Source: Sphaerulina vaccinii
Taxonomy: Eukaryota; Ascomycota; Dothideomycetes; Mycosphaerellales; Mycosphaerellaceae
DNA: 64,000 bases
Direction of reading: 5' to 3'
NCBI GenBank assembly: GCA_022570795.1
Contig: JAKUDP010000012.1
Location: 1,550,001 to 1,614,000 of the forward strand
Below the pieces are notes generated by a model, which saw nothing but the letters and a program-made list of their open reading frames with translations, did not search any database and was not told the DNA's origin. The translations under genes and the position numbers were made by a program. Below are positions 43,354 to 54,352 of the stretch, piece by piece; the first letter of the stretch is position 1, and each line of letters begins with the position of its first letter.

Positions 43354-45699
43354 ATGACCGACGAAGAGAAGCCCCGAAAGTCGCGCTTTAAGCGTGTGAA
43401 GACATCAGAGGACGACAATCGCAGCAACCCCTACCTGGCGCATATGTACAACGACAGCGACTCTAGCGGCGTCGCTCTGAATGGCAGCGCAAATGGGAAT
43501 GGATACAGCACAAATGGTGATGGCGGCGTTGACCTGCGCCAGTGGAAGCGACATGCGACGACAGCGGCGATGGCCAAGGCAGCAGAAGACGGACCTGCAA
43601 ACGCGTTCACTGGCGAGCCACTGAGCGATCGCTACTTCAAAATCTTGAAGACTCGCCGCGATCTGCCTGTGAGTGCACAGCGACAGGAATTTCTGGACAT
43701 GTTCCATCAGGCGCAAATCCTGGTGTTCGTGGGAGAGACGGGTTCAGGAAAGACTACACAGATTCCACAGTATGTGCTGTACGATGATCTGCCGCAGCTG
43801 CAAGGCAAGATGGTTGCATGTACGCAGCCGCGTCGTGTCGCTGCCATGTCTGTTGCCCAGCGTGTGGCGCAAGAGTTGGATGTGCCTCTGGGCGAGGAAG
43901 TGGGATACAGCATTCGTTTCGAGGATAAGACGAGTCCAAAGACCATACTGAAGTACATGACCGATGGTATGCTGCTCAGAGAAGCTATGAACGACCACGA
44001 CTTGAAGCGATACAGCTGCATCATTCTCGATGAGGCTCACGAGAGAACCTTGGCAACAGATATCTTGATGGGACTGCTGAAGGAAGTCGTCCTAAGGAGG
44101 CCTGATCTGAAGATTATTATCATGTCCGCCACACTTGATGCCCAGAAGTTCCAGAAGTACTTTGCCGTGCCTGCTGCGGACCCCAAGGATTCAAAGAAGG
44201 TTCTGGATGCGCCGCTGCTGGCTGTGCCTGGACGAACACATCCTGTGGAGATCTTCTACACCCCGGAGCCGGAACGAGATTACGTTGAGGCGGCACTACG
44301 AACAGTGCTGCAGATTCACGCGACAGAGCCTGAAGGAGACGTCTTACTGTTCTTGACTGGTGAAGAAGAGATCGAAGACGTATGTCGCAAGATTAGCATG
44401 GAGGCGGACGAGATGATACGAGAACAAGGTGCCGGACCTCTGAAGGTATATCCACTTTACGGCTCGCTGCCACCAGCACAACAGCAAAGGATCTTCGAGC
44501 CAGCTCCACCGCCATATCAGCAGGGCGGCAAGCCTGGGCGCAAAGTGATCGTGTCCACGAACATTGCTGAAACATCGCTCACCATCGACGGCATTGTCTA
44601 CGTGGTAGATCCGGGCTTCAGCAAGCAAAAGGTGTACAATCCTCGGATACGAATAGAGTCTCTCCTTGTGTCTCCTATCAGCAAAGCATCAGCACAACAA
44701 CGGGCTGGTCGTGCTGGACGTACAAGACCTGGAAAGTGCTTCCGGCTGTACACTGAGCATGCCTTCAAGAAAGAATTGATCGACCAGTCATATCCCGAAA
44801 TTCTGCGCTCGAACCTGGCCAGTACCGTGCTTGAACTGAAGAAGCTTGGCATTGATGACTTGGTGCACTTCGATCTGATGGATCCTCCTGCACCAGAGAC
44901 GCTGATGCGTGCGCTGGAAGAGCTGAATTACCTCGCCTGCTTAGACGACGAAGGTGAACTCACAGCGCTGGGCAAGCTGGCCTCCGACTTCCCACTGGAT
45001 CCGTCTCTCGCAGTCATGCTGATCAGCTCACCCGAGTTCTATTGCTCGAACGAGATCCTATCACTTACCGCTTTGTTGAGTGTACCACAAGTTTTCACTC
45101 GCCCTGCCGCGAAGCGAAAGCAGGCAGACGAGATGAAGCAAATGTTCAGCCACGAGGAAGGAGACCATCTGACCATGCTTAACGTCTATCACGCTTTCAA
45201 GGGTCCTGACGCGCAAGAGAACCCTAAGCAATGGTGCCACGATCACTTCTTGTCCTACCGTGCTCTGCAACAATGCGACAATGTGCGAATGCAGTTGAAG
45301 AGAATTATGGAACGCGAAGAGATCGAGCTTGTCAGTACACCCTTCACTGACAAGAACTACTACACGAACATCCGCAAAGCACTATGCGCCGGCTTCTTCA
45401 TGCAAGTTGCAAAGAAAGACACGTCTGGCAAGACTTACGTCACTGTGAAAGACTCCCAGTCTGTCTTGCTACATCCATCGACCGTACTCGGACAAGACAG
45501 TGAGTGGGTGCTGTACAATGAATTCGTCCTCACAAGCAAGAACTACATTCGTACCGTTACTGCTGTGAAGGCGGAATGGCTGCTAGATATCGCGCCCAAC
45601 TACTATGACATCGATTCGTTCCCCAAGGGCGAAGTGCAATCGAGCTTGAGGAGAGAGGCCACGAAGATGGCGAGAAAGGCCGCTTTGAAGGGTCGTTAA
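43354..45699 (+). CDS. PRP43: DEAH-box RNA helicase Prp43 (781 aa, intronless)
   Basis: A complete single-exon gene. The N-terminal extension (NPYLAHMYND) is typical of Prp43. Motif I GETGSGKTT is at 127-135, motif II DEAH at 226-229, and motif III SATLDAQKF follows. Motif V STNIAETSLTIDG and motif VI QRAGRAGRTRPGKCFRLYTE come next, then the winged-helix, HA2/ratchet and OB-fold C-terminus (LHPSTVLGQDSEWVLYNEFVLTSKNYIRTVT). Prp43 disassembles the intron-lariat spliceosome and acts in ribosome biogenesis with G-patch partners. Length (767 in yeast, about 770-780 in fungi) fits. The sequence is very well conserved, and the start is certain. Confidence 0.97.
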   Translation: MTDEEKPRKSRFKRVKTSEDDNRSNPYLAHMYNDSDSSGVALNGSANGNGYSTNGDGGVDLRQWKRHATTAAMAKAAEDGPANAFTGEPLSDRYFKILKTRRDLPVSAQRQEFLDMFHQAQILVFVGETGSGKTTQIPQYVLYDDLPQLQGKMVACTQPRRVAAMSVAQRVAQELDVPLGEEVGYSIRFEDKTSPKTILKYMTDGMLLREAMNDHDLKRYSCIILDEAHERTLATDILMGLLKEVVLRRPDLKIIIMSATLDAQKFQKYFAVPAADPKDSKKVLDAPLLAVPGRTHPVEIFYTPEPERDYVEAALRTVLQIHATEPEGDVLLFLTGEEEIEDVCRKISMEADEMIREQGAGPLKVYPLYGSLPPAQQQRIFEPAPPPYQQGGKPGRKVIVSTNIAETSLTIDGIVYVVDPGFSKQKVYNPRIRIESLLVSPISKASAQQRAGRAGRTRPGKCFRLYTEHAFKKELIDQSYPEILRSNLASTVLELKKLGIDDLVHFDLMDPPAPETLMRALEELNYLACLDDEGELTALGKLASDFPLDPSLAVMLISSPEFYCSNEILSLTALLSVPQVFTRPAAKRKQADEMKQMFSHEEGDHLTMLNVYHAFKGPDAQENPKQWCHDHFLSYRALQQCDNVRMQLKRIMEREEIELVSTPFTDKNYYTNIRKALCAGFFMQVAKKDTSGKTYVTVKDSQSVLLHPSTVLGQDSEWVLYNEFVLTSKNYIRTVTAVKAEWLLDIAPNYYDIDSFPKGEVQSSLRREATKMARKAALKGR

Positions 45700-45953
45700 G
45701 CTGCATTCTGAAGGCGGCTGCTAGGTCAGCCAAAGCGATCACGAATGCATAGATGCCATGAGGGCAGAACAGGATAGAGAATGAACAAAATGCATGCATT
45801 CGCTGCTCCGGCGATATCACGAAGCACATTCTCTCGACCGCTTCCATTATCCTCATGAACAGTTGCGGCGTTGCGTTGACAGAAGTCAGGTAACGACAGT
45901 GTAGCACAGAATTTGTCGCGGATTTCGAGATCGGCTTCATGTCAACTTCCCAG

Positions 45954-46443
45954 TTCTTCTCCGTTCTATGTTCTCCGATCGATTGGCAACACGTATCTGC
46001 TGAGAATGCCACCGCATTCCGGAATCATCTCCGCAGCCCATAACTCGACCAAAGCATTGAAAGCAACGGTAGTATCGTGGCAGAAAAACGCTGCGAGATC
46101 AGAGAAGATGCCCACTAAGCCTTGTTCTGCACATTTCTACTACAGAGCCACGAGTCCATGCGGCGTCCTTCTCGACGTATACTAAAGTCGAGGAGCAAAC
46201 ACCTGCCTACCTATCACCATGTGTCCACCTGCCTACCTATCACCATGTGTCCACCTGCACACTCAGCCTTGTGGACAAAATGCGTGCAGTCGCTACTTCA
46301 CGCGAGTTGAGGAAGAACCTCCCTCCCTCCTTCTCCGTTCCACGTTCTCCGATCTACAATAGAAGCAACGAGTCCATGCGACTTCCTTCTTGATGTAATC
46401 AAAGCCGGAGAGCGAACACTTGCCTACTTATCACAAGCATCCA
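45954..46443 (+). repeat. Diverged segmental duplication downstream of PRP43
   Basis: Blocks 45954-45980 and 46138-46226 recur in the same order at 46329-46353 and 46354-46443. For example, TTCTCCGTTC..GTTCTCCGATC and CGAGTCCATGCG, then GCCTAC.TATCAC. Identity is about 75% by eye. The second copy is more compact, so the unit has lost or gained about 150 bp between blocks. No transposon coding or inverted ends are seen. Confidence 0.65.
46201..46258 (+). repeat. Perfect 26 bp tandem repeat, two copies plus a partial
   Basis: The unit starts ACCTGCCTACCTATCACC and ends ATGTGTCC. Copies lie at 46201-46226 and 46227-46252, followed by ACCTGC. It lies inside the segmental duplication; the other copy of that duplication has only one diverged unit. 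Confidence 0.9.
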
Positions 46444-46479
46444 TCAGGCACACTTCAAAGGAGCAACAAGAACGAGAAG

Positions 46480-46683
46480 ATGTGCATCTACACGATACCA
46501 TACTGCGCATGCTGCCAGTTCCAATTCGAGCCGCGAAGGGTCCTTGCATGTCGCCAGATGCTTCGGCACACGGACAGATGTGTTCTGCAGATTACTCGAC
46601 AGTTTTTCGCGAGATGCCGCCTCTGCTATCTGGACCTGGCATTGCCGGAGATTGATCCGCCTTTGCAAAAGTATCAGAGGTAG
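46480..46683 (+). CDS. Small Cys-rich ORF of unknown function (67 aa)
   Basis: ATG 46480 to TAG 46681-46683. It starts MCIYTIPYCACCQFQFEP and later has CVLQI and CRLCYLDL, a pattern of paired Cys reminiscent of small fungal zinc-ribbon-like peptides that begin MC.YT. There is no signal peptide. It lies just past a duplicated segment. It could be a real small protein or a fragment; no family is assigned. Confidence 0.35.
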   Translation: MCIYTIPYCACCQFQFEPRRVLACRQMLRHTDRCVLQITRQFFARCRLCYLDLALPEIDPPLQKYQR

Positions 46684-47537
46684 TGGATGGGGGAGTGGCT
46701 CGAACGCTATGCAAACGACCCTTGGACGCTGTAATGTTCAGCCAGAAACGGTCCATATCGACGCTCCCATGGATGTCTTGTCCAGCCCAACAGCACTCTT
46801 TCGACTTCGATGACATCGCCTTCTCTCAGGCCGAGCTAGAGTAACAGTCAGTAAGCACTCTTCCCTACAGCCACCACTTCAGCGCAACTGACCTCTCCTA
46901 CAGTCCTTCGACTGTCCACACTTCCCAGATATCTTGGTCTTGCATCGCGTCTCCTCCCCAGAACCTTATCGAGTAACAACTGCATCCACCCAAATTGGAC
47001 CCAACTGGCTGTGCCAATGCGAAAATGACAGTCTTCGAGAAAGACATTCACGAGGCGCGCGAAAGCGAGGAGAGCAGGTTGGAGGGGCGCGTCCAGCGGT
47101 ATGGACAACATCAGAACTGGTGTGTATGTCGTAGAGAAGGCTTGTGGTGTAGCAGTCAGGGTGATGGATATAGTCCTTGAAGACATTGTTGCTGTTGGTG
47201 CTGCTATCCCGAGTCTTTTTGTGTTTGTTGGTTTGCGGCTGTCTCCGAGAGAAGCGCCTTAGATGTCTTTTATTCCTTCAAGATCGATGTAGAGTCGATG
47301 TGCAGTAACATGAAAGCTCCTCGCCGTGAGTCATGTGAGCATAGACTCAAAGATCGCTGAAGACATCTTGCGTAGTCAGGTAGAGCCTGCTGGACAACAT
47401 AGCCCTGATTCGGGTATCTCTGAATACATATGTAAAGCGCCAGACTCCTCGCTAAGAGATCACAAAACTGTCTACACATCAGCACCCCAGACCATCTCAA
47501 CTTCAACAAAGAACACATACCTCATCACCATCTCTCA
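46684..47537. other. Interval with no supported gene
   Basis: About 850 bp downstream of Dad3 (convergent side). A 112-codon minus ORF (46848-47186) lacks any recognisable domain and overlaps plus ORFs of equal quality. No repeats are noted. Confidence 0.45.
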
Positions 47538-47880
47538 TCATTGTCCTCCATCCGCATCAGCAATCTCCTGCTGCAACACAATAGAATAAACACTAGCCTT
47601 CAAAAGCGTAAAAACAGTCGTAGTCTTCCTCTCAAGTCCTCTCAAACTGTCCAGAATTTCAGCGGAGGGCTTCGCAGCGAGGTCGTTCAGGACGCCGGCG
47701 AGCTAGCTAGATGTTAGTGGTTTGTTACAAGAGTGTGAAGAGGGCTGTTGAGCATACATCGTCCAAATTACCAACAAGTTTCGCATATTCGTCTAGGACT
47801 TCTTGCTCGAGTGGGGAGAGTAGTTCTTCTGGGTTCTGGTGGTGAGAGGAGGAGGACGTGGGCCGGAAGTCGTCCATCAT
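47538..47880 (-). CDS. DAD3: DASH complex subunit Dad3 (95 aa, 2 exons)
   Basis: Exon 1 (47880-47758) and exon 2 (47702-47538) join in phase 0 over a 55 bp intron (GTATGC...CTAG with an ACTAAC branch site). Conserved Dad3 blocks: LSPLEQEVLDEYAKLVGNLD in exon 1, then PSAEILDSLRGLERKT and VFTLLKASVYSIVLQQE in exon 2. Length matches yeast Dad3 (94 aa). Dad3 is one of ten subunits of the DASH/Dam1 ring that couples kinetochores to microtubule ends, specific to fungi. Two adjacent ATGs exist (47880 and 47877); the first is listed. Each exon is too short to stand out as an ORF. Confidence 0.9.
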
Positions 47881-48386
47881 GATCTATTCTGGATACTGGT
47901 TGGAGTGGGCGTTGGGTGTGGTGTTGATGTGTTTGTGTGGCATGAGACGCGTGTAAGCTGAAGTGGCAGTCGCGTTGGTGGCGGTTTCCTTGGCACGAAA
48001 TAAAACTACCTATGAAGCTCGACTGGACACTTACGAGATGCGGTCTGGATAATGAGTGTCTTATTGATCTTGACAACAAAGTACAGAGCAAGCGATAAAA
48101 TACTTTCATTCGTATCATTCATCAATAGCACTATTTCAGACCAGCCCAGTTCCTAGTCTCTGCCGCTGTGCCTGAGCAGTAGTCTTCCATCCACAGTTCC
48201 AATGCAGACCTTTCCGAACTCCTGCCCTTGTGCAGTATATACATTGTAGACCTTTGTAGCCCCAAGAGCGCCGATCTATCAGCACTATCATGCTATCATG
48301 CTCGTGCGAAGCATGACACCACCTCTTACGATCTGCGCTCTAGCCATGCCAGCCAGTATGGCGCACATTACCTGCGAGCGCCAAGG
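47881..48386. other. Interval between Dad3 and the AGC kinase
   Basis: About 500 bp. Both flanking genes are on the minus strand, so this is the Dad3 promoter and the kinase 3' region. Nothing else is seen. Confidence 0.5.
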
Positions 48387-50600
48387 CTACCGATGACCAT
48401 TGGTCTCTTCGTGTTGATGCGCGTCTTCTCCTTCGTGGTGCAGAGTTACACTGTTGAACTCCTCGAACGGGTCTGCAATCTCGCCTCCTGGTGTTTCCAA
48501 GCCAGAGTCCAAGGGCACACCCTTCATCTTGCTTGCAGCTACTCCGAATCCTTTGTTCGCTCCGGTAGGTCCGCTACCAAGGTCGATGCTGTGAGACTCT
48601 TTCACATTCCTGAAGTTGACTGTATCAATGCCTCGTCCTTGGTTCGGGATGATCGGTGGTTTCGAATGTCGCAACAGTGCCCATGTGGTCGATCGGAAGA
48701 AAGGGTGGACTTTGACATCGGAGGCACCTGCGCGTGAGCCCAGGCGTCGTGTTTCGTCCTTGATTAGGAGCTTCCGTATCAACGACTTGCAGAGGCTAGA
48801 AACACGGTTAGCACAATCCAGCACATCGAAGTTTGTTGAAGTCTTACTTTGATATGTTCTGCGATCCAGAGCCTTCCGGAAACGGCACTTCATCGCGAAG
48901 GATATTCGCAAAGGTGGCGTTCCTGTTCTTGCCCTTGAACGGCGTTGTACCGAAGAGCATCTCGTATATCAAGATTCCGAGTGTCCACCAATCCACTGCA
49001 CTCGTATGTCCGCAACCCTTAATCACTTCTGGTGCGATGTACTCTTCCGTACCTACGAATGAGTTCGTTCGGAAATTGGCGATGCAGCTCTTCGTGTCGA
49101 TCGTGGGCATGTTGTTGGGGTTCGGGTTGCTGGAGATTCCACCACTTGCGCCACGACCAGCAGCCATGATCATTACAGGACCTCCACCCGGGTCTGATTG
49201 TTTGGACAGATCGAAGTCACTAAGCATTATATGTCCAGACTGATGCAGTAGGATGTCTGGCACGCGTTAGCAGTTGAAGATTGGTCAAGGCTTTCCAACA
49301 CTCACTTTCAGGCTTCAAGTCTCTGTATATGAACCCCATCAGGTGCAAGTACTCGAGCGCAGCAGTTACTTCAGCTGCATAGAATCGTGCGGCATCCTCA
49401 TCGACGCACTTGTTCGGCCGTGTCTGCAAAGCTCGGAAGAATTCGCCTCCGCTGCAGTACTCCATACACAGGTAGAGATGGTCCTCGGACTGGAAAGAGT
49501 GATACAACGTCACGATGAAAGGATGGTTGCTAGTCGCAAGGATTTCCTGCTCGGCGAGAGCACGCTTGATCTTGTTGCGCTTGATCATCTCCTTTTTCGA
49601 TAGGACTGCAGAAGTTAGCACCACTTTCAGTGTCTCCGCCTCAAGGTTTCAACTCACCCTTCATGGCGTATAACCTGGCGCTCTTCTTCTCTCTCACCAG
49701 ATACACCTTACCAACATCACCTTTTCCAATGAGCTTGATCTTGTCGAAGCTGCTTGGTCCAACCTCCACATTCCGGACCTTGATACTGTTACTACTGTAG
49801 GTCCTTCTGAAGGCGATGCTGTTTCGCAGCTTGCCAGGCGTGATGGCGCCATTGATGCCAGGCACAGGTAGCAGATCACCATTGTTGGGAACTGTCTCAA
49901 CCATGCTGAGTGCACTGGCATTGCTGTGAGAAGAGATGCCATTCATCTTCGGCAGCGGCGTGTCCGAGTCTTCTGCTGATTCTGGTCTGCCGTCTCCGCT
50001 GCCACCCTTTCCTTTATTGAATAGTCCTTGAGCGTTGGGAGCACTGGCAACTCTGCGCAGCTTTCTCGCCAGCTCCTCTTTCCCAGTTGTGCCATTGGCA
50101 TCTTTCTGAGCACCTCCCGGCGAGACTTTCCTAGACATCTGCGGAGTGTCAGGAGGCGAGGGCGGTATGCTACTATCGTCATGGTGGCGCAGTGCTGGCG
50201 GGCCCTGATGTTGGAAGTATGGATTGACATGTGCTGTAGGACTCATGCCGTCGTCCAGCGGATTGCCTTCGCTCGCAACGGTCGTACTCCTACTTCGTCC
50301 TATGTGAGGAATGAAGCGGCTGTTCCGCAGACTGCTCTTATTGTTCGTAGTCGACTGCGGCGTTCGGGTACCATCTTGCTGTCCGTCTCCCAGAGAGCCC
50401 TTTTCGGAGCCTTCCTGTGCATGGCCGTTGTGAGTCTTGCTAGGAATGCGGAAGAAGTTTTTGATCTTCTGGCCGGTCGTATGGGTGCCATTCGCCGAGT
50501 GCTTGCTGGCGCTGCTGAAGACACGCTTCCCGCTGCCAGAGTCGGTGGTGGCGGAGGGCATGGTGGCCGAATTCGATCGCAGGGCCGTAACAGCCGTCAT
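48387..50600 (-). CDS. nrc-2: NRC-2/Fpk1-type AGC serine/threonine kinase (686 aa, 4 exons)
   Basis: Exons (minus) 50600-49658, 49605-49306, 49256-48848 and 48795-48387 splice in phase. A long Ser/Thr/Pro-rich N-terminus (about 280 aa) precedes the kinase: GKGDVGKVYLV, YAMKVLSKK (catalytic Lys), YRDLKPENILL, LSDFDLSK (DFD instead of DFG), VGTEEYIAPEVI, and the AGC tail. A long insert (about 60 aa, Gly/Asn-rich) between DFD and the activation loop, and DFD itself, mark the flippase-kinase group: yeast Fpk1/Kin82, Neurospora NRC-2 and plant AGCVIII. These phosphorylate P4-ATPase lipid flippases and affect polarity and conidiation. A downstream ATG at 50561 is an alternative start. Confidence 0.9.
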
Positions 50601-52486
50601 GCCATTGCCTTCCAGCACATATACACTCACTGCCACTCACAGAGCAGTAGTAGAGTGGTAGTATGTAGGAATTGTAGGGAGTTTGGGTGGATATGTCAGC
50701 GAGTCGTGGAGGTCCAAGGAGCCTTGGAGTGGGGAATGGAATGGACGAGCTTCCGAGCGGATGATAGCGTGGCTGCTCAGAAGCAGATATGGCAGTACAG
50801 TACTGTACAACACAGCTTGACGTCCGTTGCCGGTGCTGCTGCTCCAAATAGCAGTGGTGGAGGTGAGAAGGAGGACAACTACCGCCGTCTGAAGGGAGTC
50901 CTGAACGTGAGAGGGAGGCTCGGCAGGTCCAGGGTCAGTGTTTCAATCATTCAATCATTTGTGGATCTCCAAAAGTACAGCAGTACAATAAGTTAGCGGC
51001 TACTGGTCTGTTCCTCAGGCTCGACCACATCGACCACGCACTGTTCCCACTATCCTTCCTTCTAGAGCCTGCGGAAAGGCGCTGCCGTCGACGCTCGCAT
51101 GCACTGCCGATCTTGAAGCCGGCGAAGAGGCTCAACGTGGATTTCCTGCTTCTCAGTCCACTTCACCTTCAACTGTTGCCACATGGAAAACTCGTTTATA
51201 TTGTTTGCTATGTACCACTTCTGGCTGACCCGATCGCGAGTGCGACAAATTTCTGATCTCAGCAGATTTCAGTGACGTTGCATCAGTCGTCGCACCCATC
51301 TTGCTGCGCCTCGACGTTGGTAATCCACAAAATGCGCGAAGAAGCAGTGCTTCCGAGATGGCGGGGAGTTGCACAATGCAAGTGCAGGGATCGAAGGAAC
51401 TCAAGATTCCAAACATCGCCCAACTCTTCAAATGCTTCATTCTTGCCACCTTCCATCTGCTTATTTAGCGATGCGATTCACGCTGGCAACTCCTTGTTGC
51501 AGACCTGCCATCTCCTGGACGACAGGACAACACATATCAACAAGACGATCAATGGCATAAGCCTGATGACGCAGAAGTACCGACAGGTACGAACCGTACG
51601 CCAGATCGATGCCAATGCTGACATCCGTCGGTATCGCCATGTACTATTCCGGCGTTCTATTTAGATCTCCTCGAAACACCGCGAAAGAAAACTTTGTGCC
51701 TTGAAACAAGCTTGAGGCGAAACATAGAGACTCGTGGCAAAAATCCGATTCCATTTCAGGACCACATCTTGGACATTGCTGCTACCATCGTGTGAGGCCA
51801 GACCACGAGAGATACAAGCAGAAGCTGAGAGCCAGCAAGAGATCCATGCACAACATCACAATCTACACACTGCCAGCTCATACGCAAGATACCAACGTTG
51901 ATGAAGGCCTGAGCTGAGATCGTTCATCAGACCTGAAAGTCAGCCACGAAACCTGTCAGCTTGAAAGCTTGTCCAACATAAGGAGTTGCTTATCTCCAGA
52001 GAATCAGGCGTACTGTCACTCACTTTCGCAGATGGCCTGGCTTACCTTTACGGACATACAGATGCCTCAAGTTGTAGACCAGCTATCGGCATCAGAAGGC
52101 GAGTCACAACTCCAGCGCATGCTGCTCACGTTGCCGTTCCATACCTCCGAACATGATGACGAGCACCTGATCTGTTGCGCAGTGTTCTCTCGTAGCACGG
52201 CAAGCAAGCTGAATTCGAGCTGGACTTTGAGGCTCGCATCGTGTTCGCTACCACTCGGTATAGGATAGCATTCGAACACGATTCGGTACCCGCTTGGTAA
52301 AAGTCTCGAACAGGTCAGGTGAAGGAATGATGTCGTCAAGATCGATGAGTTTGTTCACAGCATACATTTTCATATCCCACTAGAACTGCTTGCAGCACCC
52401 TGCTGAGCACATAGCATATCTCATGCTCGATAGTTCCATTCCCGGCCTCAATCTGCGAGACATCGTCTGCTCGACTTCTCACACCC
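50601..52486. other. 1.9 kb interval upstream of the kinase
   Basis: This is the promoter and leader region of the kinase and the 3' side of the next minus gene. Many ORFs of 60-130 codons exist on both strands, none with a domain, signal peptide or splice chain that I can support. No repeat is noticed. Confidence 0.45.
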
Positions 52487-53185
52487 TCACATATCGGCCG
52501 CAGACCCTCGAGTCGGCATCCGTGCCCACAAGGACATCGCGATCAAGGCCAATACGATGATCGTCAACAACGCCACCTGCCACGGGCTGTCACAGCCTCT
52601 ACAAGCCTCCAAGCCATCATGCTCTTCCACCACCTCCGTCACCGCCACTTCCTCATCACACACGTACCAATGGCGCCTCCCGAACATATCGTTGTATAAT
52701 AACTCATCGCCTTTCAAAGTACCATATCCGGAATCAGCACTCGATTGTCTCAAAGGTGTCGTTGAAGCACTCTGCCTTCGATCCTCTGGCCGTGGCTGCT
52801 GGGCCTCAACATCGATAAGCCACCTCACCATAACGCCTCTCGACGTCCAAAGCGGTGGACCGATGCTGAGATCTGAGATTCCACTCGGAGAATTGAGTAG
52901 TTCCTGAGAAGAATGTCAGCACGAGCATCTCTGATCTCGTTTCCTCTCTCACAGACTGGTCTGGCTACGAGCTCGGTACCTTGGTGTGCGTGCGCATTAC
53001 GAGAAAGGTGGATAATTGAATCGACATACCGGAAATGCGTCGATATAGGCCGATTCTTCTGATGAGTTTGAGGAGGCCGAACTCGAGCTTTGTGAACTCT
53101 GTTCTGATTCTGAAAGCGTCTCTGATATCGCTTGTGCGGCAAAGGCGCGAGCTCGCTCCTGATTGCGTTGGCTTGGTCGTGACAT
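52487..53185 (-). CDS. Uncharacterised tail-anchored membrane protein (190 aa, 2 exons)
   Basis: Exons (minus) 53185-53030 and 52903-52487 join in phase 0 across a 126 bp intron. The N-terminus is Gln/Arg then Ser-rich (SESEQSSQSSSSASSNSS); the middle holds SGYGTLKGDELLYNDMFGRR and a short acidic segment. The C-terminus has one transmembrane helix (PWQVALLTIIVLALIAMSLWA) with only about ten residues after it, as in tail-anchored proteins of the ER or mitochondria. No family is recognised. The SSADSGYGT motif is a likely phosphorylation site cluster, which is only inference. Confidence 0.6.
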
Positions 53186-54352
53186 CTTGTTGGAGATTGT
53201 GGTGGTTTGCTGATATGTGTAGTTCTAACCTCTCGTGTGTTGGTGTTCGATTGTCGAGTCGGTGAAAGTTGTGGATGTGAAGAACCTTTCTCAAGCAAAG
53301 ATGCGAGGAAGATTTATCACTATGGAGGCCAGTCATCATCTTCTCAATTCGTAGTTGTGGTTACCACAGAAATCTGATGTCCTCACATTTCATGAATTAG
53401 ACTTTCGGCTAGCGCGCCGTTAGCACGTGGGAAGAAGAACAGTAAGTGTGAGGACATAGGTTGTCGTGGGGTCGCTACAAGGAGCCTTGCTATGTATGCA
53501 TCGAGCGAGCCTTGCGTCCTCGGCCGGCTCGGGGTTGATCCTGTTGAGGTAGTCCTACTGCAAGCGCTGAACCGTTGGCCTGGTTCAGCGGGATTCCCCA
53601 CTTCACTTCGCGCATGCAGCTCTGGCTTCTACGGATACACACATCTGCAGTATCAGATGTTCTTCATCGCTTGGGCCGTCCAGTTCTATGAGAAGACAAG
53701 TGCGCTGCCGTGAGTCTGAACGCCGCGAATGATTAGTAGTCTCTAGCAAAGGTTATCGCTGAACATGCCTATTCTTCGGCACCGCTTCTATTCGTCTGGG
53801 TATTCGCTAGTCAGCCTCATGGGGCTCTTGCTACTGCACTTGGCGACATCTGTAGAATCTGAAGTCACGGCTTCCATGGTGTCTGCTGTTCATGAATCGT
53901 GCAGCGCACGATATCTTCATTCGTGATATTTGCATCTCTCTATGTATGCAAGCTCACGCGGCCTGCTACTTTTATAGAAGCAGCCTGCATGCTCTGTTGT
54001 CGGGATACCGGTCCCAACGATTTCAATATTGTGTCTGCGAATGTAATGCAAATGGGTATCCAGAGCGCGATTCAACTTCATCTGCGTGTAATGAACGCCT
54101 TGGTTCCGTTGTATGAGTCGTGGTTTCGTCACGTCGTGTGCTTCACGCTTGCACGGACCGACTGCCGCCAGGCAGTATGTGGCAGTCTGCGCCAACACGG
54201 TCCATATGCCTCCTCTGCGGTCAGGCAGTCGCCCGTGAGCCGCGTGATAGCGAGCTCGCCGAGCAGTTCGCTGATTCCAGCACGCTGCGCAGAACGTACG
54301 CGAGAAGCTAATCGACATGACCAATGTAATCTTCTGTCCTGGGCCAGTACTT
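53186..54352. other. 1.2 kb interval without a supported gene
   Basis: Upstream of the tail-anchored gene and downstream of the arrestin gene. A 163-codon plus ORF (53899-54390) and a 135-codon minus ORF overlap each other; neither has a domain or consistent codon bias. Treated as non-coding. Confidence 0.4.

Noticed and set aside
50028..50996. 322-codon plus-strand ORF
   Set aside because: It lies antisense to the Ser/Pro-rich N-terminus of the NRC-2-type kinase, is Arg/Ser/Gly-rich and has no domain. It is a shadow of biased composition.
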